From Natronosporangium sp035305625 (lineage in GTDB: Bacteria; Actinomycetota; Actinomycetes; Mycobacteriales; Micromonosporaceae), in assembly GCA_963809545.1 (NCBI GenBank), contig CAWEKD010000005.1, forward strand, positions 62,001 through 126,000: a stretch of DNA of 64,000 nucleotides, written 5' to 3'. Below the pieces are notes generated by a model, which searched no databases, had not been told where the DNA came from, and saw only the letters and a program-made list of their open reading frames with translations. How positions within the stretch are numbered: the stretch's first letter is position 1; every line of letters starts with the position of its first letter. Both the position numbers and the translations under genes were made by a program. This document shows, in pieces, positions 56,138-63,965 of this stretch.

Positions 56138-58070
56138 CCGACTTGGCCAGGTTACGAGGTTGATCCACGTCGTGCCCCCGGGCCGCGGCCACTTCACAGG
56201 CGAACACCTGGAGCGGCACCGTGGTCACCAGCGGTGCCAGCAGGGTCGGAGTGGCCGGCACCTGGATCAGGTGGTCGGCGTACGGGACCACGGCCTCGTC
56301 CCCTTCTTCCGCGATCACGATGGTGCGGGCGCCCCGAGCCCGGACCTCCTGCAAATTGGACACGATCTTGCCGTGCAGGGCGCTCCGACCGACCGGAGAC
56401 GGCACCACACACACCACCGGCGTGCCCTGGTCGATCAGGGCGATCGGACCGTGCTTCAGCTCACCCGCCGCGAACCCCTCGGCGTGCATGTAGGCGAGTT
56501 CCTTCAGCTTGAGCGCCCCCTCCAGCGCCACCGGGTAGCCGACGTGCCGGCCGATGAACAGCACCGAACGGGAATCCGCGAGTTCGCGGGCGAGCCGACG
56601 GACGGGCTCCATGGTCTCCAGCACCGCCTCGACCGCCCCCGGCATCTCCTGCAGCTGCTGGACGACCGCGGCCACCTCGTCGGCCCACATGATGCCGCGG
56701 ACCTGGGCCAGGTGCAGCCCCACCAGGTAGCAGGCGACCAGCTGGGTGAGGAACGCCTTGGTGGAGGCGACCGCGATCTCCGGTCCGGCGTGGGTGTAGA
56801 GCACGGCGTCGGACTCCCGCGGGATGGTGGCGCCGTTGGTGTTGCAGATCGCCAGCACCTTGGCCTGCTGCTCCTTGGCGTGCCGCAGCGCCATCAGGGT
56901 GTCCATGGTCTCCCCGGACTGGGAGATCGCCACCACCATGGTGGTCCGGTCCAGCACCGGGTCGCGGTATCGGAACTCGCTGGCCAGCTCCACTTCGCAC
57001 GGAATCCGGGTCCAGTGCTCGATCGCGTACTTGGCGACCATGCCGGCGTGGTACGCCGTCCCACAGGCGACGATGAACACCTTGTCCACGTCCCGCAGGT
57101 CCTGATCGGCCAGGCGTACCTCGTCCAACAGGATCTTCCCGTTGGCGGTGAACCGACCGCGCAGGGTGTCGGCGACCGCCCGCGGCTGCTCCGCGATCTC
57201 CTTGAGCATGAAGTAGTCGTAGCCGCCCTTCTCCGCGGCGGTGGCGTCCCAGTCGATGTAGAAATCGCGGCCCGCGGCCGGCCGCCCGTAGAAGTCGGTG
57301 ATGGACAGCGAATCCGAGGTGATCAGCACTACCTGGTCCTGCCCGAGCTCCACCGCCTGGCGGGTGTGGGCGATGAACGCGGCCACGTCGCTGGCCAGGT
57401 AGTGTTCGCCGTCGCCCCGCCCGACCACCAGCGGGGAGTCCCGCCGGGCACCGACCACCACCCCGGGCGCCTGACTGTCCACCGCCAGCAGCGTGAACGC
57501 CCCCTCGAGCCGAAGGCACACCCGACGCATCGCCTCGGCGAGCCGCTCCCCCGGATCCGAGAAGGCCGCCTCCGTACGCGTCTGAGTCGACGGAAGCTCC
57601 TCTTCCGCCCCCCAGGACGGTGGGGACAACGCCGCCAGTTCGCCGGCCAGCAGGTGCGCGACGCATTCGCTGTCGGTGTCGCTGACCAACTCCACTCCGG
57701 CGGCTTCCAGCTCCGCCCGCAGCTTGGCGAAGTTTTCGATGATGCCGTTGTGGATGACGGCGATCCGCCCGTCCCCGGACATGTGCGGATGGGCGTTCCG
57801 GTCGGTCGGCCCGCCGTGGGTGGCCCAGCGGGTGTGCCCGATTCCGGTACGCCCGGTGGTCAGGCCCCGGTCGTTGCCGGTGCGGGCCAACTCCTCCAGC
57901 GCCTCGGCCAGGTTGCTCAGTTTCCCCGCCCGCTTGCAGGCCACCAGCTCGGTGCCGTCCACCACCGCGACGCCCGCGGAGTCATACCCCCGGTACTCCA
58001 GTCGCCGCAGCCCCTCCAGCACGATCGGCAGCGCTGGCCGTGACCCTACGTACCCTACGATTCCGCACAT
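56124..58070 (-). CDS. glmS: Glutamine-fructose-6-phosphate aminotransferase (isomerising)
   Basis: Makes glucosamine-6-phosphate for wall synthesis. A 648-residue protein: N-terminal nucleophile Cys2 (MCGIVGYVGSRPALPIV), glutaminase domain with HTRWATHGGPTDRNAHPH, two SIS domains (VACGTAYHAGMVAKYAIE; SQSGETMDTLMALRHAK; RHVGYPVALEGALKLKELAYMHAEGF), and the C-terminal DVDQPRNLAKSVTVE. A ~20-residue insert lies near residue 160 (WGAEEELPSTQTRTEAAF). The ATG is 7 nt after TAAGCT (leaderless), leaving no room for a glmS ribozyme. The glmM gene converges with the next gene on the other side. Confidence 0.98.
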   Translation of the reverse strand: MCGIVGYVGSRPALPIVLEGLRRLEYRGYDSAGVAVVDGTELVACKRAGKLSNLAEALEELARTGNDRGLTTGRTGIGHTRWATHGGPTDRNAHPHMSGDGRIAVIHNGIIENFAKLRAELEAAGVELVSDTDSECVAHLLAGELAALSPPSWGAEEELPSTQTRTEAAFSDPGERLAEAMRRVCLRLEGAFTLLAVDSQAPGVVVGARRDSPLVVGRGDGEHYLASDVAAFIAHTRQAVELGQDQVVLITSDSLSITDFYGRPAAGRDFYIDWDATAAEKGGYDYFMLKEIAEQPRAVADTLRGRFTANGKILLDEVRLADQDLRDVDKVFIVACGTAYHAGMVAKYAIEHWTRIPCEVELASEFRYRDPVLDRTTMVVAISQSGETMDTLMALRHAKEQQAKVLAICNTNGATIPRESDAVLYTHAGPEIAVASTKAFLTQLVACYLVGLHLAQVRGIMWADEVAAVVQQLQEMPGAVEAVLETMEPVRRLARELADSRSVLFIGRHVGYPVALEGALKLKELAYMHAEGFAAGELKHGPIALIDQGTPVVCVVPSPVGRSALHGKIVSNLQEVRARGARTIVIAEEGDEAVVPYADHLIQVPATPTLLAPLVTTVPLQVFACEVAAARGHDVDQPRNLAKSVTVE

Positions 58071-58077
58071 GCCGGGC

Positions 58078-58083
58078 AGCTTA
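58078..58083 (-). promoter_or_regulatory. -10 box of leaderless glmS promoter
   Basis: TAAGCT on the minus strand, 7 nt before the glmS ATG. Confidence 0.55.
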
Positions 58084-58157
58084 CCCCAGGATCGCTCACT
58101 TATTCTGCGCGAATCAAGGAGTTTTGCGCAGCATGGTTGCGCGGAACTGCCGCGTTT

Positions 58158-58163
58158 TAGAAT
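58158..58163 (+). promoter_or_regulatory. -10 box of leaderless membrane-protein promoter
   Basis: TAGAAT, 7 nt before the ATG at 58171. Confidence 0.5.
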
Positions 58164-58170
58164 CCGGGAA

Positions 58171-59013
58171 ATGAGCGCAACCGCCCCCGGGCCCCGTTCC
58201 GGCCGGGATCACCCTCCTGGGAACAGCCCGGTCGCTGCCCCGGCCCACCGGTCCGTGCCGGCCCGGACTGGCACGTCCACCGACCGCGAAACCGCTCGGA
58301 CCGCTCGGGACCGGCTCGCGGAACGGTGGGAAGAGCGACTGGCCACGCCGGTGGTGATAGCGGCGGCGGTATCGGTCCCGGCGCTGTTCCTGGCGGTATT
58401 CGCCGACGGTTTCCTGGCGCTGATCGGGCAGCTCCTGACCTGGGCGTCGCTGGTGATCCTCACCGCCGAGACGCTGCTGCTGCTCGTCCTCGCTGGGCAC
58501 CGGTGGGTGTGGCTGCGACGACACTGGTGGGCGGTGCTCGTGCTGCTGCTGGCCATCCCCGCGATGGTCGCGGCGCTGGCCCCGATCCAGGCCCTACGGT
58601 TGCTGGGATTCCTCTGGCAACTGTGGCGGCTGCAGATCCTCCGCGTACGGACCATTGTGCGCGCCGGTCGGGTCCTCATCCGCCGCCTCACCGGCCCCTG
58701 GCGGTACGTGGTCGGGGTCAGCGGTTCCCTCCTGGCGATAGGATTCGCCGCCCTCGTGCTGGTGGACCCGGCCGCCAGTGCGCAACGGGAACGGGTGCTG
58801 GCGCAACTGGCACAGTGGTCGCGCCCCGCGCTGGCCGTGCCGCTGCTTGGGCTGCTGCTGGTGGCCGGCCTGGGGTGGCAGTGGCTGCGCGTACGCGCCC
58901 GCCGCCCGCAGCGATCAGGAAGGACTAGCGCCGCTGACCACCGCGGCCAGCTCGTCGGCGACCGAGCGGGCCAGTTCGACGGTGGGGGCCTCCACCATCA
59001 CCCGGATCAGTGA
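58171..59013 (+). CDS. Membrane protein resembling a voltage-sensor domain, no pore
   Basis: A 280-residue protein. After a disordered ~50-residue N-terminus and RDRLAERWEERLATP there are four hydrophobic helices (about residues 68-150). The last is followed by an arginine-spaced segment (LRLLGFLWQLWRLQILRVRTIVRAGRVLIRRL) reminiscent of an S4 helix. Two more helices follow, but no potassium-channel selectivity filter. It may be a sensor-only member of the ion-channel superfamily. The ATG at 58171 has a leaderless promoter. Its last 99 nt overlap the end of glmM on the other strand, so its C-terminal ~33 residues are antisense to glmM codons. Confidence 0.6.
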   Translation: MSATAPGPRSGRDHPPGNSPVAAPAHRSVPARTGTSTDRETARTARDRLAERWEERLATPVVIAAAVSVPALFLAVFADGFLALIGQLLTWASLVILTAETLLLLVLAGHRWVWLRRHWWAVLVLLLAIPAMVAALAPIQALRLLGFLWQLWRLQILRVRTIVRAGRVLIRRLTGPWRYVVGVSGSLLAIGFAALVLVDPAASAQRERVLAQLAQWSRPALAVPLLGLLLVAGLGWQWLRVRARRPQRSGRTSAADHRGQLVGDRAGQFDGGGLHHHPDQ

Positions 59014-60294
59014 CTCGGTGCCGGAAGGGCGCAGCAGCACCCGACCGGTGTCCCCGAGCCGGGCCTCGGCCGCGGCCACCGCCGCGGTCACCGCCGGACT
59101 GGCCGCGACCGCCTGCTTGTCGGCCACCGGTACGTTCACGAGCACCTGCGGCAACCGGGTGACCACCGACGCCAACTCGGCCAGGGGGCGCCCCGTGGCG
59201 GCCATGCGGGCCATCAGATGCAGCCCGGTGAGGATGCCGTCGCCGGTGGTGGCGTAGGCCGGCATCACCACGTGTCCACTCTGCTCGCCGCCGAGCGCGA
59301 GCCCGGACTCACGCAGCTCCGCCAGGACGTACCGGTCACCGACCTTGGTCTCCACCAGCCCGATCCCGGCCTTGGCCATCGCCAGCCGCAGCCCCTGGTT
59401 GCTCATGACCGTGACCACCAGCTGGTCCTTGACCAGGGTGCCGGCCTCCCGCATGGCCAGCGCCAAGATCGCCATGATCTGGTCGCCGTCGACCACTTCC
59501 CCGGCCGCATCCACCGCCAGCAGCCGGTCGGCGTCGCCGTCCAGCGCGATGCCGAGATCAGCCTGGTGCTCCACCACCGCCGCGGTCAGCGGCTCCAGGT
59601 GGGTGGAGCCGCAGTGGTCGTTGATGTTGATCCCGTCCGGGGCGGCGTTGATCGCCACCACGTCGGCCCCGGCCCGGCGGTAGACCTCCGGCGCCACCTC
59701 GGCGGCCGCCCCGTGCGCACAGTCGACCACCACCCGCAGCCCGTCCAGCCGGTGCGGAATGGAGCGCACCAGGTGGGTGATGTACCGCTCCGCGCCGTCG
59801 GCCAGATCCGTGACCCGGCCGATCCCCGCCCCGGTGGGGCGGGGCCAACCGACGTCGCTGCGCACCACCCGCTCGATCTCGTCCTCGAGCTCGTCCGGCA
59901 GCTTGTGTCCCCCGGCCGCGAACAGCTTGATCCCGTTGTCCGGCATCGGGTTGTGGGAAGCGGAGATCATCACCCCCAGGTCAGCGGAGAGCTGGGCGGT
60001 GAGCATCGCCACGGCCGGGGTCGGGAGCACCCCCACCCGGATCACTCGGGCCCCGGCGCTGGTCAACCCGGCGACCACCGCCGCGTCCAGCATCTCGCTG
60101 CTGGCCCGGGGATCCCGCCCCACCACCGCGACCGGGGGCTGCGAACCGTCCCGTTTGCAGAGCACGGACGCGGCGGCCCCCGCCACCGCCATCGCCAGCT
60201 CGGGGGTCAGTTCGCTGTTAGCCAGCCCGCGGATCCCGTCGGTGCCGAACAGCCGACCAGGTGGCAGCGTGCGGCCGACCGCGCCGGGCGCCAT
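58915..60294 (-). CDS. glmM: Phosphoglucosamine mutase
   Basis: Converts glucosamine-6-P to glucosamine-1-P, the step after GlmS. A 459-residue protein: GRLFGTDGIRGLANSELTPELA, catalytic phosphoserine loop MISASHNPMPDNGIK, metal loop ALDGDADRLLAVDAAG, GGEQSGHVV and C-terminal RPSGTESLIRVMVEA. The ATG at 60294 is 42 nt downstream of the rpsI stop, so it is likely in the rplM-rpsI-glmM operon; the open frame reaches into rpsI without similarity. Confidence 0.95.
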   Translation of the reverse strand: MAPGAVGRTLPPGRLFGTDGIRGLANSELTPELAMAVAGAAASVLCKRDGSQPPVAVVGRDPRASSEMLDAAVVAGLTSAGARVIRVGVLPTPAVAMLTAQLSADLGVMISASHNPMPDNGIKLFAAGGHKLPDELEDEIERVVRSDVGWPRPTGAGIGRVTDLADGAERYITHLVRSIPHRLDGLRVVVDCAHGAAAEVAPEVYRRAGADVVAINAAPDGININDHCGSTHLEPLTAAVVEHQADLGIALDGDADRLLAVDAAGEVVDGDQIMAILALAMREAGTLVKDQLVVTVMSNQGLRLAMAKAGIGLVETKVGDRYVLAELRESGLALGGEQSGHVVMPAYATTGDGILTGLHLMARMAATGRPLAELASVVTRLPQVLVNVPVADKQAVAASPAVTAAVAAAEARLGDTGRVLLRPSGTESLIRVMVEAPTVELARSVADELAAVVSGASPS

Positions 60295-60335
60295 TACTGG
60301 GCCCGGCGAGCGGTCGACGACGGAGCCTGCCAAGA

Positions 60336-60848
60336 TCAGCGCTTCGAGTACTGCGGCGCCTTGCGGGCCTTCTTGAGTCCGTACTTCTTGCGCTCGATCT
60401 CCCGCGCGTCGCGAGTGAGGTACCCGGCCTTCTTGAGGGTGGGCCGGTGATCCAGATCCAGCTCGCACAGCGCCCGGGCGATCGCCAGCCGAAGCGCACC
60501 GGCCTGGCCGGTGATCCCACCGCCCCGGATGTTGGCGAACACGTCAACCGAGTCCAGCCGCTCGGTGAGCACCAGCGGCGACTTGATCTGCTGCTGGTGC
60601 ACCTTGCTCGGGAAGTAGTCCTCCAGCGGCCGCCCGTTGCAGATGATCTTGCCGGTACCGGGGGCGATCCGCACCCGGGCGATCGCCTCCTTGCGGCGAC
60701 CCACGGTCTGGATCAGCCCATTGGCGGTCCGCCGGGCCCGCTTGGTCTCCGCAGGCGCGGTGTCCACCAGGGTGGCTGGGCTCGGCCGCGGGGCGGCGGA
60801 CTCCTGCGGAAGGCCCTCGTCCATCGGGGCAGTGCTCGTGTCGGTCAT
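60336..60848 (-). CDS. rpsI: 30S ribosomal protein S9 (uS9)
   Basis: A 170-residue protein with a ~40-residue acidic/Pro extension at the N-terminus, then GLIQTVGRRKEAIARVRIAPGTGKIICNGRPLEDYF and the basic C-terminus ending KKARKAPQYSKR, which reaches the decoding centre. ATG with a GGAGG ribosome site, 19 nt after rplM. Confidence 0.98.
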   Translation of the reverse strand: MTDTSTAPMDEGLPQESAAPRPSPATLVDTAPAETKRARRTANGLIQTVGRRKEAIARVRIAPGTGKIICNGRPLEDYFPSKVHQQQIKSPLVLTERLDSVDVFANIRGGGITGQAGALRLAIARALCELDLDHRPTLKKAGYLTRDAREIERKKYGLKKARKAPQYSKR

Positions 60849-60867
60849 CGTGCTCCTCCGCCCGCGC

Positions 60868-61311
60868 TCACCGCGCGACCTGCTTGATCTCGTACGGCAC
60901 CGGCTTCTGCGCCGAGTGCGGGTGGTCCGGGCCGGCGTACACCTTCAGCTTCTTCAGCAGCTTCCGGCCGAGCCGGTTGTGCGGCAGCATCCCCTTGACG
61001 GCCAACTCCACCGCCCGCTCCGGCCGCTTGCGGAGCAGCTCCTCGTAGGAGGTCTGCTTCAACCCGCCGGGGTAGCCGGAGTGCCGGTAGATGACCTTGT
61101 CCCGCCGCTTGTTACCGGACAGCGCCACCTTCTCGGCGTTGACGATGATCACAAAGTCGCCGGTGTCCATGTGCGGGGCGAAGATCGGCTTGTGCTTGCC
61201 GCGCAGCAACGTAGCGGCCTGGCTCGCCAGCCTGCCCAGCACCACGTCGGCGGCGTCGATAACGTGCCATTGCCGCTCAATGTCACCCGGCCTGGGGCTG
61301 TACGTACGCAC
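60868..61311 (-). CDS. rplM: 50S ribosomal protein L13 (uL13)
   Basis: A 147-residue protein: TYSPRPGDIERQWHVIDAADVVLGRLASQAATLLRGKHKP, YRHSGYPGGLKQTSYEELL and AVKGMLPHNRLGRKLLKKLKVYAGPDHPH. GTG start with AAGGTGA ribosome site. First gene of the rplM-rpsI-glmM unit. Confidence 0.98.
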   Translation of the reverse strand: MRTYSPRPGDIERQWHVIDAADVVLGRLASQAATLLRGKHKPIFAPHMDTGDFVIIVNAEKVALSGNKRRDKVIYRHSGYPGGLKQTSYEELLRKRPERAVELAVKGMLPHNRLGRKLLKKLKVYAGPDHPHSAQKPVPYEIKQVAR

Positions 61312-61385
61312 AGGTCACCTTGCCTCAAGAGTCGAGTTGATCGGAATTCGCGCGCGCAGCAGCCGCCGCCGCACAACAGCCGTAG

Positions 61386-61415
61386 AGAATACCCTTGTCT
61401 GGCCGGTGGGGTCAA
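61386..61415 (-). promoter_or_regulatory. rplM-rpsI promoter
   Basis: On the minus strand TTGACC (61415-61410), 18-nt spacer, TATTCT (61391-61386). Predicted leader about 70 nt, GC-rich, which could hold an r-protein leader, though none is recognised. Confidence 0.65.
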
Positions 61416-61435
61416 AACAGGGTCGGGATTCGTGT

Positions 61436-61481
61436 CCCCCGTGGTGGCGCGGGTGGTTCCCCCGTGGTGGCGCGGGTGGTC
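61436..61481. repeat. 23-bp tandem duplication
   Basis: Units 61436-61458 and 61459-61481 are identical except for the last base. The second unit ends 9 nt before the -10 box of the next gene, so it covers its -35 region. Confidence 0.75.
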
Positions 61482-61490
61482 CTCGGGCCG

Positions 61491-61496
61491 TACGCT
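61491..61496 (+). promoter_or_regulatory. -10 box of leaderless promoter
   Basis: TACGCT, 7 nt before the ATG at 61504. Confidence 0.5.
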
Positions 61497-61503
61497 CCCC
61501 GGC

Positions 61504-63825
61504 ATGGCGGTTGAAAACGCGCCAGGGTTGTCCGTGCCCGCCGACGGCTTACCGGGGTCATCGGAGCCGACCCCGTCCGTCCCGCGCTCGGTAGCCGATG
61601 GTGATGCGCAGCCTCGAGCCGACGGCGACGGCCAGGCCCGGCAGGCACGGCCCCGGACCGCCCAGTGGGGGCAGCTCCTGATCACCGGATTCGTGGTGGG
61701 CGCCGTGGCCGCCGCCGGACAGCTCGGGCTCGGGTACGGGTTAGGCCTGCTCCGGTTGGCCCGGGTGTTCCCGAACGACGGGCTGTGGTCCAGTCAGCTG
61801 ACCTGGGTGGCCTGGTTCGCGCTCGGAGCCGTCCTCGCCGGCAGCGCTGGAGCCCGGCTGGTCGCTGGTCGCCACCGACTCCTGGTGCGGCTCGGCGGCC
61901 GGATCGCGATCGGGTTCACCGCGGGCCTGGGCGCCGCGGTGATGATCCCGCTGACCGCGATCCCCGCCCGGTTCGCTCAGCTTCCGCCCCGCCCCGGCGG
62001 AGTAGCGACCACCACGCCGGTACTGGAGGTCTCCCTGGTCGCCGGCCTCGGCGTGCTGGCGGGGATCGTCGTCGCGGTGGCCGCGCTCAGCGTCCGGCTG
62101 GTGGCGGTGAGCGTGACCCTCATGGCCGGGCTCACCTGGCTGCTCGCGCTGATCTCATTCGCCCCCTCTCTGGCCCCTGGTAGCCCCCCACCGCTTGTTC
62201 GGCTGGCGGTGCCGGACCTACCGGCGGACGGCGCCCCACCCGCCTGGGCGGTGCTCTCGCCCCCGATCCTGGCGCTGCTAGTCTGCGGGGCGATCGCGTT
62301 GGCGGCCCGGTCCCGAGGGCTGCCACCGCTGCAGACCGCCGCCGCCACCGCATCCGCGCCTGGGCTGCTCGCCCTGGCCTACCTGATCGGGTCCCCCGGC
62401 GTAGGGGAACGCACGCTGCAGACCTCGCCGTACGCGGGAGCGCTGCTGTCGATGGCCGCCGGCCTGCTGGTCGCGCTGCTGATCGGCGTGGTGCGCCCAC
62501 CCGCGGCGCGGAGCGGATCCGGAATCGGTCCCGACGTCGACACCAGCACCACGGACGCCCCCACCGTGGAGTTGCCAGCGCTGCCGTCGACGCCGACGGA
62601 GTCGGCGACCGCGGGTGCACCGCCGAAGGAGCACGCACCGACGGAGGAGACCCCCGCACCGGACCAGCCGGGGTCGGAAACCCCCGCAACCGCTCCCCCA
62701 GAAAGCCCGGTAGCGATTCCCCCAGAAAGCTCGGCAGCAGTTCCCCTGGCAAGCCCGGTAGCAGCTCCCGCACCGGCTGAATCCGCTACCGCGCCGGAAG
62801 CGCCCGAGCCCACTTACGAGGCGCCGCCACCGCTCACCCCGGCCCCGCCGTCCAGGCAACCCCGGTGGCTGGCCACACCATTGGCCGCGGCCGTGTCCCG
62901 GTTTGGTCGACGTAAGCGCCGCCGGTCGGAACCGACCGCGCCCACCCCCACGCCGGCAGCCGCGCCCACGTCGGATGCGCCGACCACCCCCAGCGAGGAG
63001 CCGGCCGCCCCGGTCGGGCTCACCCCCGCCGCTCCGGCCCCGGTCGACGCCGCCCGGTCCGAGCCCACCTCGCTCGATCCGATCTCGATTGACCCGCCTC
63101 CGCCGTCAGCGGAGCCCCGCCGGCTCGAGCCCCGCACGCTTGACCTCGACGCGTTGAACCTCGAGGACTACCTACCTCGCGCCCGGGCGTTCACCCGCAG
63201 CGCTGATAGTGACCCCCCGTCCCTCGCCGATCCCGCCCCGTCCACTGACCCTTCTCCCTCAGCCACCACGGACGCGCGGTTCACCGTCGACCCGGTCGAT
63301 CGCTCCGCCCCCACCCCGGCGACGGAGGCCGACCCGTCGCCGACGTGGTCGACCGGGGAGTTGTTCGGCCGGGAGCTGTTCGCCCCCGAGCCGTCGGCCA
63401 CCGAGTCGGCCGCCCACCCGCTCCCCGCTCCGGAATCGTTCCCACCCGAATCGTCCGGCGGGGAGCCCTCCCCCGACGCGCCCACCCAGGCGGACTCTCC
63501 GGACCTGCCCACGGCCGCGCCGGATGCCTCCGATGAGGGCTCCTCCGGCAGGGGCACGTCCCGCAGACGCAAGTCCTCCACGAGCCCGTCGCTCCGGAAG
63601 AGCCGGTCGACCAAGGGCACCTCCCGCCGGCGGAGCCGGGAGCCCGCCGCAGCGGACACCTCCACCCCGCCGGCGACGGATGAGTCGCCCACCGCGGCCA
63701 CCGAACCGGAGGATGAACACATCAGCTGGATCAGTTCGCTGGCCGCGCCCCCAGAGCCGGAGCCTCGGCCCGACGACGACTTCACCGAACGGGTCCGGCG
63801 ACGGCTGCGACGCGACCTCGACTGA
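61504..63825 (+). CDS. Large membrane protein with ~430-residue disordered cytosolic tail
   Basis: A 773-residue protein. After ~55 polar residues there are about eight hydrophobic helices (residues ~58-335; for example LLITGFVVGAVAAAGQLGLG, LTWVAWFALGAVLAGSAGA, AGALLSMAAGLLVALLIGVV). The C-terminal half is low-complexity Pro/Ala/Ser/Thr/Glu-rich, interrupted by basic patches (RFGRRKRRRSE; SRRRKSSTSPSLRKSRSTKGTSRRRSREP) and ending with DDDFTERVRRRLRRDLD. No enzyme motif is seen. The ATG at 61504 is supported by the leaderless -10. Strong hairpins follow the gene. Confidence 0.8.
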   Translation: MAVENAPGLSVPADGLPGSSEPTPSVPRSVADGDAQPRADGDGQARQARPRTAQWGQLLITGFVVGAVAAAGQLGLGYGLGLLRLARVFPNDGLWSSQLTWVAWFALGAVLAGSAGARLVAGRHRLLVRLGGRIAIGFTAGLGAAVMIPLTAIPARFAQLPPRPGGVATTTPVLEVSLVAGLGVLAGIVVAVAALSVRLVAVSVTLMAGLTWLLALISFAPSLAPGSPPPLVRLAVPDLPADGAPPAWAVLSPPILALLVCGAIALAARSRGLPPLQTAAATASAPGLLALAYLIGSPGVGERTLQTSPYAGALLSMAAGLLVALLIGVVRPPAARSGSGIGPDVDTSTTDAPTVELPALPSTPTESATAGAPPKEHAPTEETPAPDQPGSETPATAPPESPVAIPPESSAAVPLASPVAAPAPAESATAPEAPEPTYEAPPPLTPAPPSRQPRWLATPLAAAVSRFGRRKRRRSEPTAPTPTPAAAPTSDAPTTPSEEPAAPVGLTPAAPAPVDAARSEPTSLDPISIDPPPPSAEPRRLEPRTLDLDALNLEDYLPRARAFTRSADSDPPSLADPAPSTDPSPSATTDARFTVDPVDRSAPTPATEADPSPTWSTGELFGRELFAPEPSATESAAHPLPAPESFPPESSGGEPSPDAPTQADSPDLPTAAPDASDEGSSGRGTSRRRKSSTSPSLRKSRSTKGTSRRRSREPAAADTSTPPATDESPTAATEPEDEHISWISSLAAPPEPEPRPDDDFTERVRRRLRRDLD

Positions 63826-63842
63826 CCCGCCCCCACGCGTTG

Positions 63843-63897
63843 GCGGGGGAGCATGCCCCTAGGAAGGTCCGCCCCTCCCACGCGCATGCTCCCCCGC
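63843..63897. terminator. Terminator hairpin 1 after the large membrane protein
   Basis: Perfect 14-bp stem, arms GCGGGGGAGCATGC (63843-63856) and 63884-63897, 27-nt loop. Confidence 0.6.
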
Positions 63898-63913
63898 TCC
63901 CGAGGTGGACTGG

Positions 63914-63955
63914 CCGCTGCCTGCCCGCGGTGACCGCCCCGCGGGCAGGCAGCGG
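63914..63955. terminator. Terminator hairpin 2, bidirectional
   Basis: Perfect 17-bp stem, arms CCGCTGCCTGCCCGCGG (63914-63930) and 63939-63955, 8-nt loop; probably separates convergent genes. Confidence 0.65.
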
Positions 63956-63965
63956 ACGGAGCAGG

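Noticed and set aside
58071..58170. glmS ribozyme upstream of glmS
   Set aside because: The predicted transcript starts at the ATG itself, leaving no leader, and no ribozyme core is visible.
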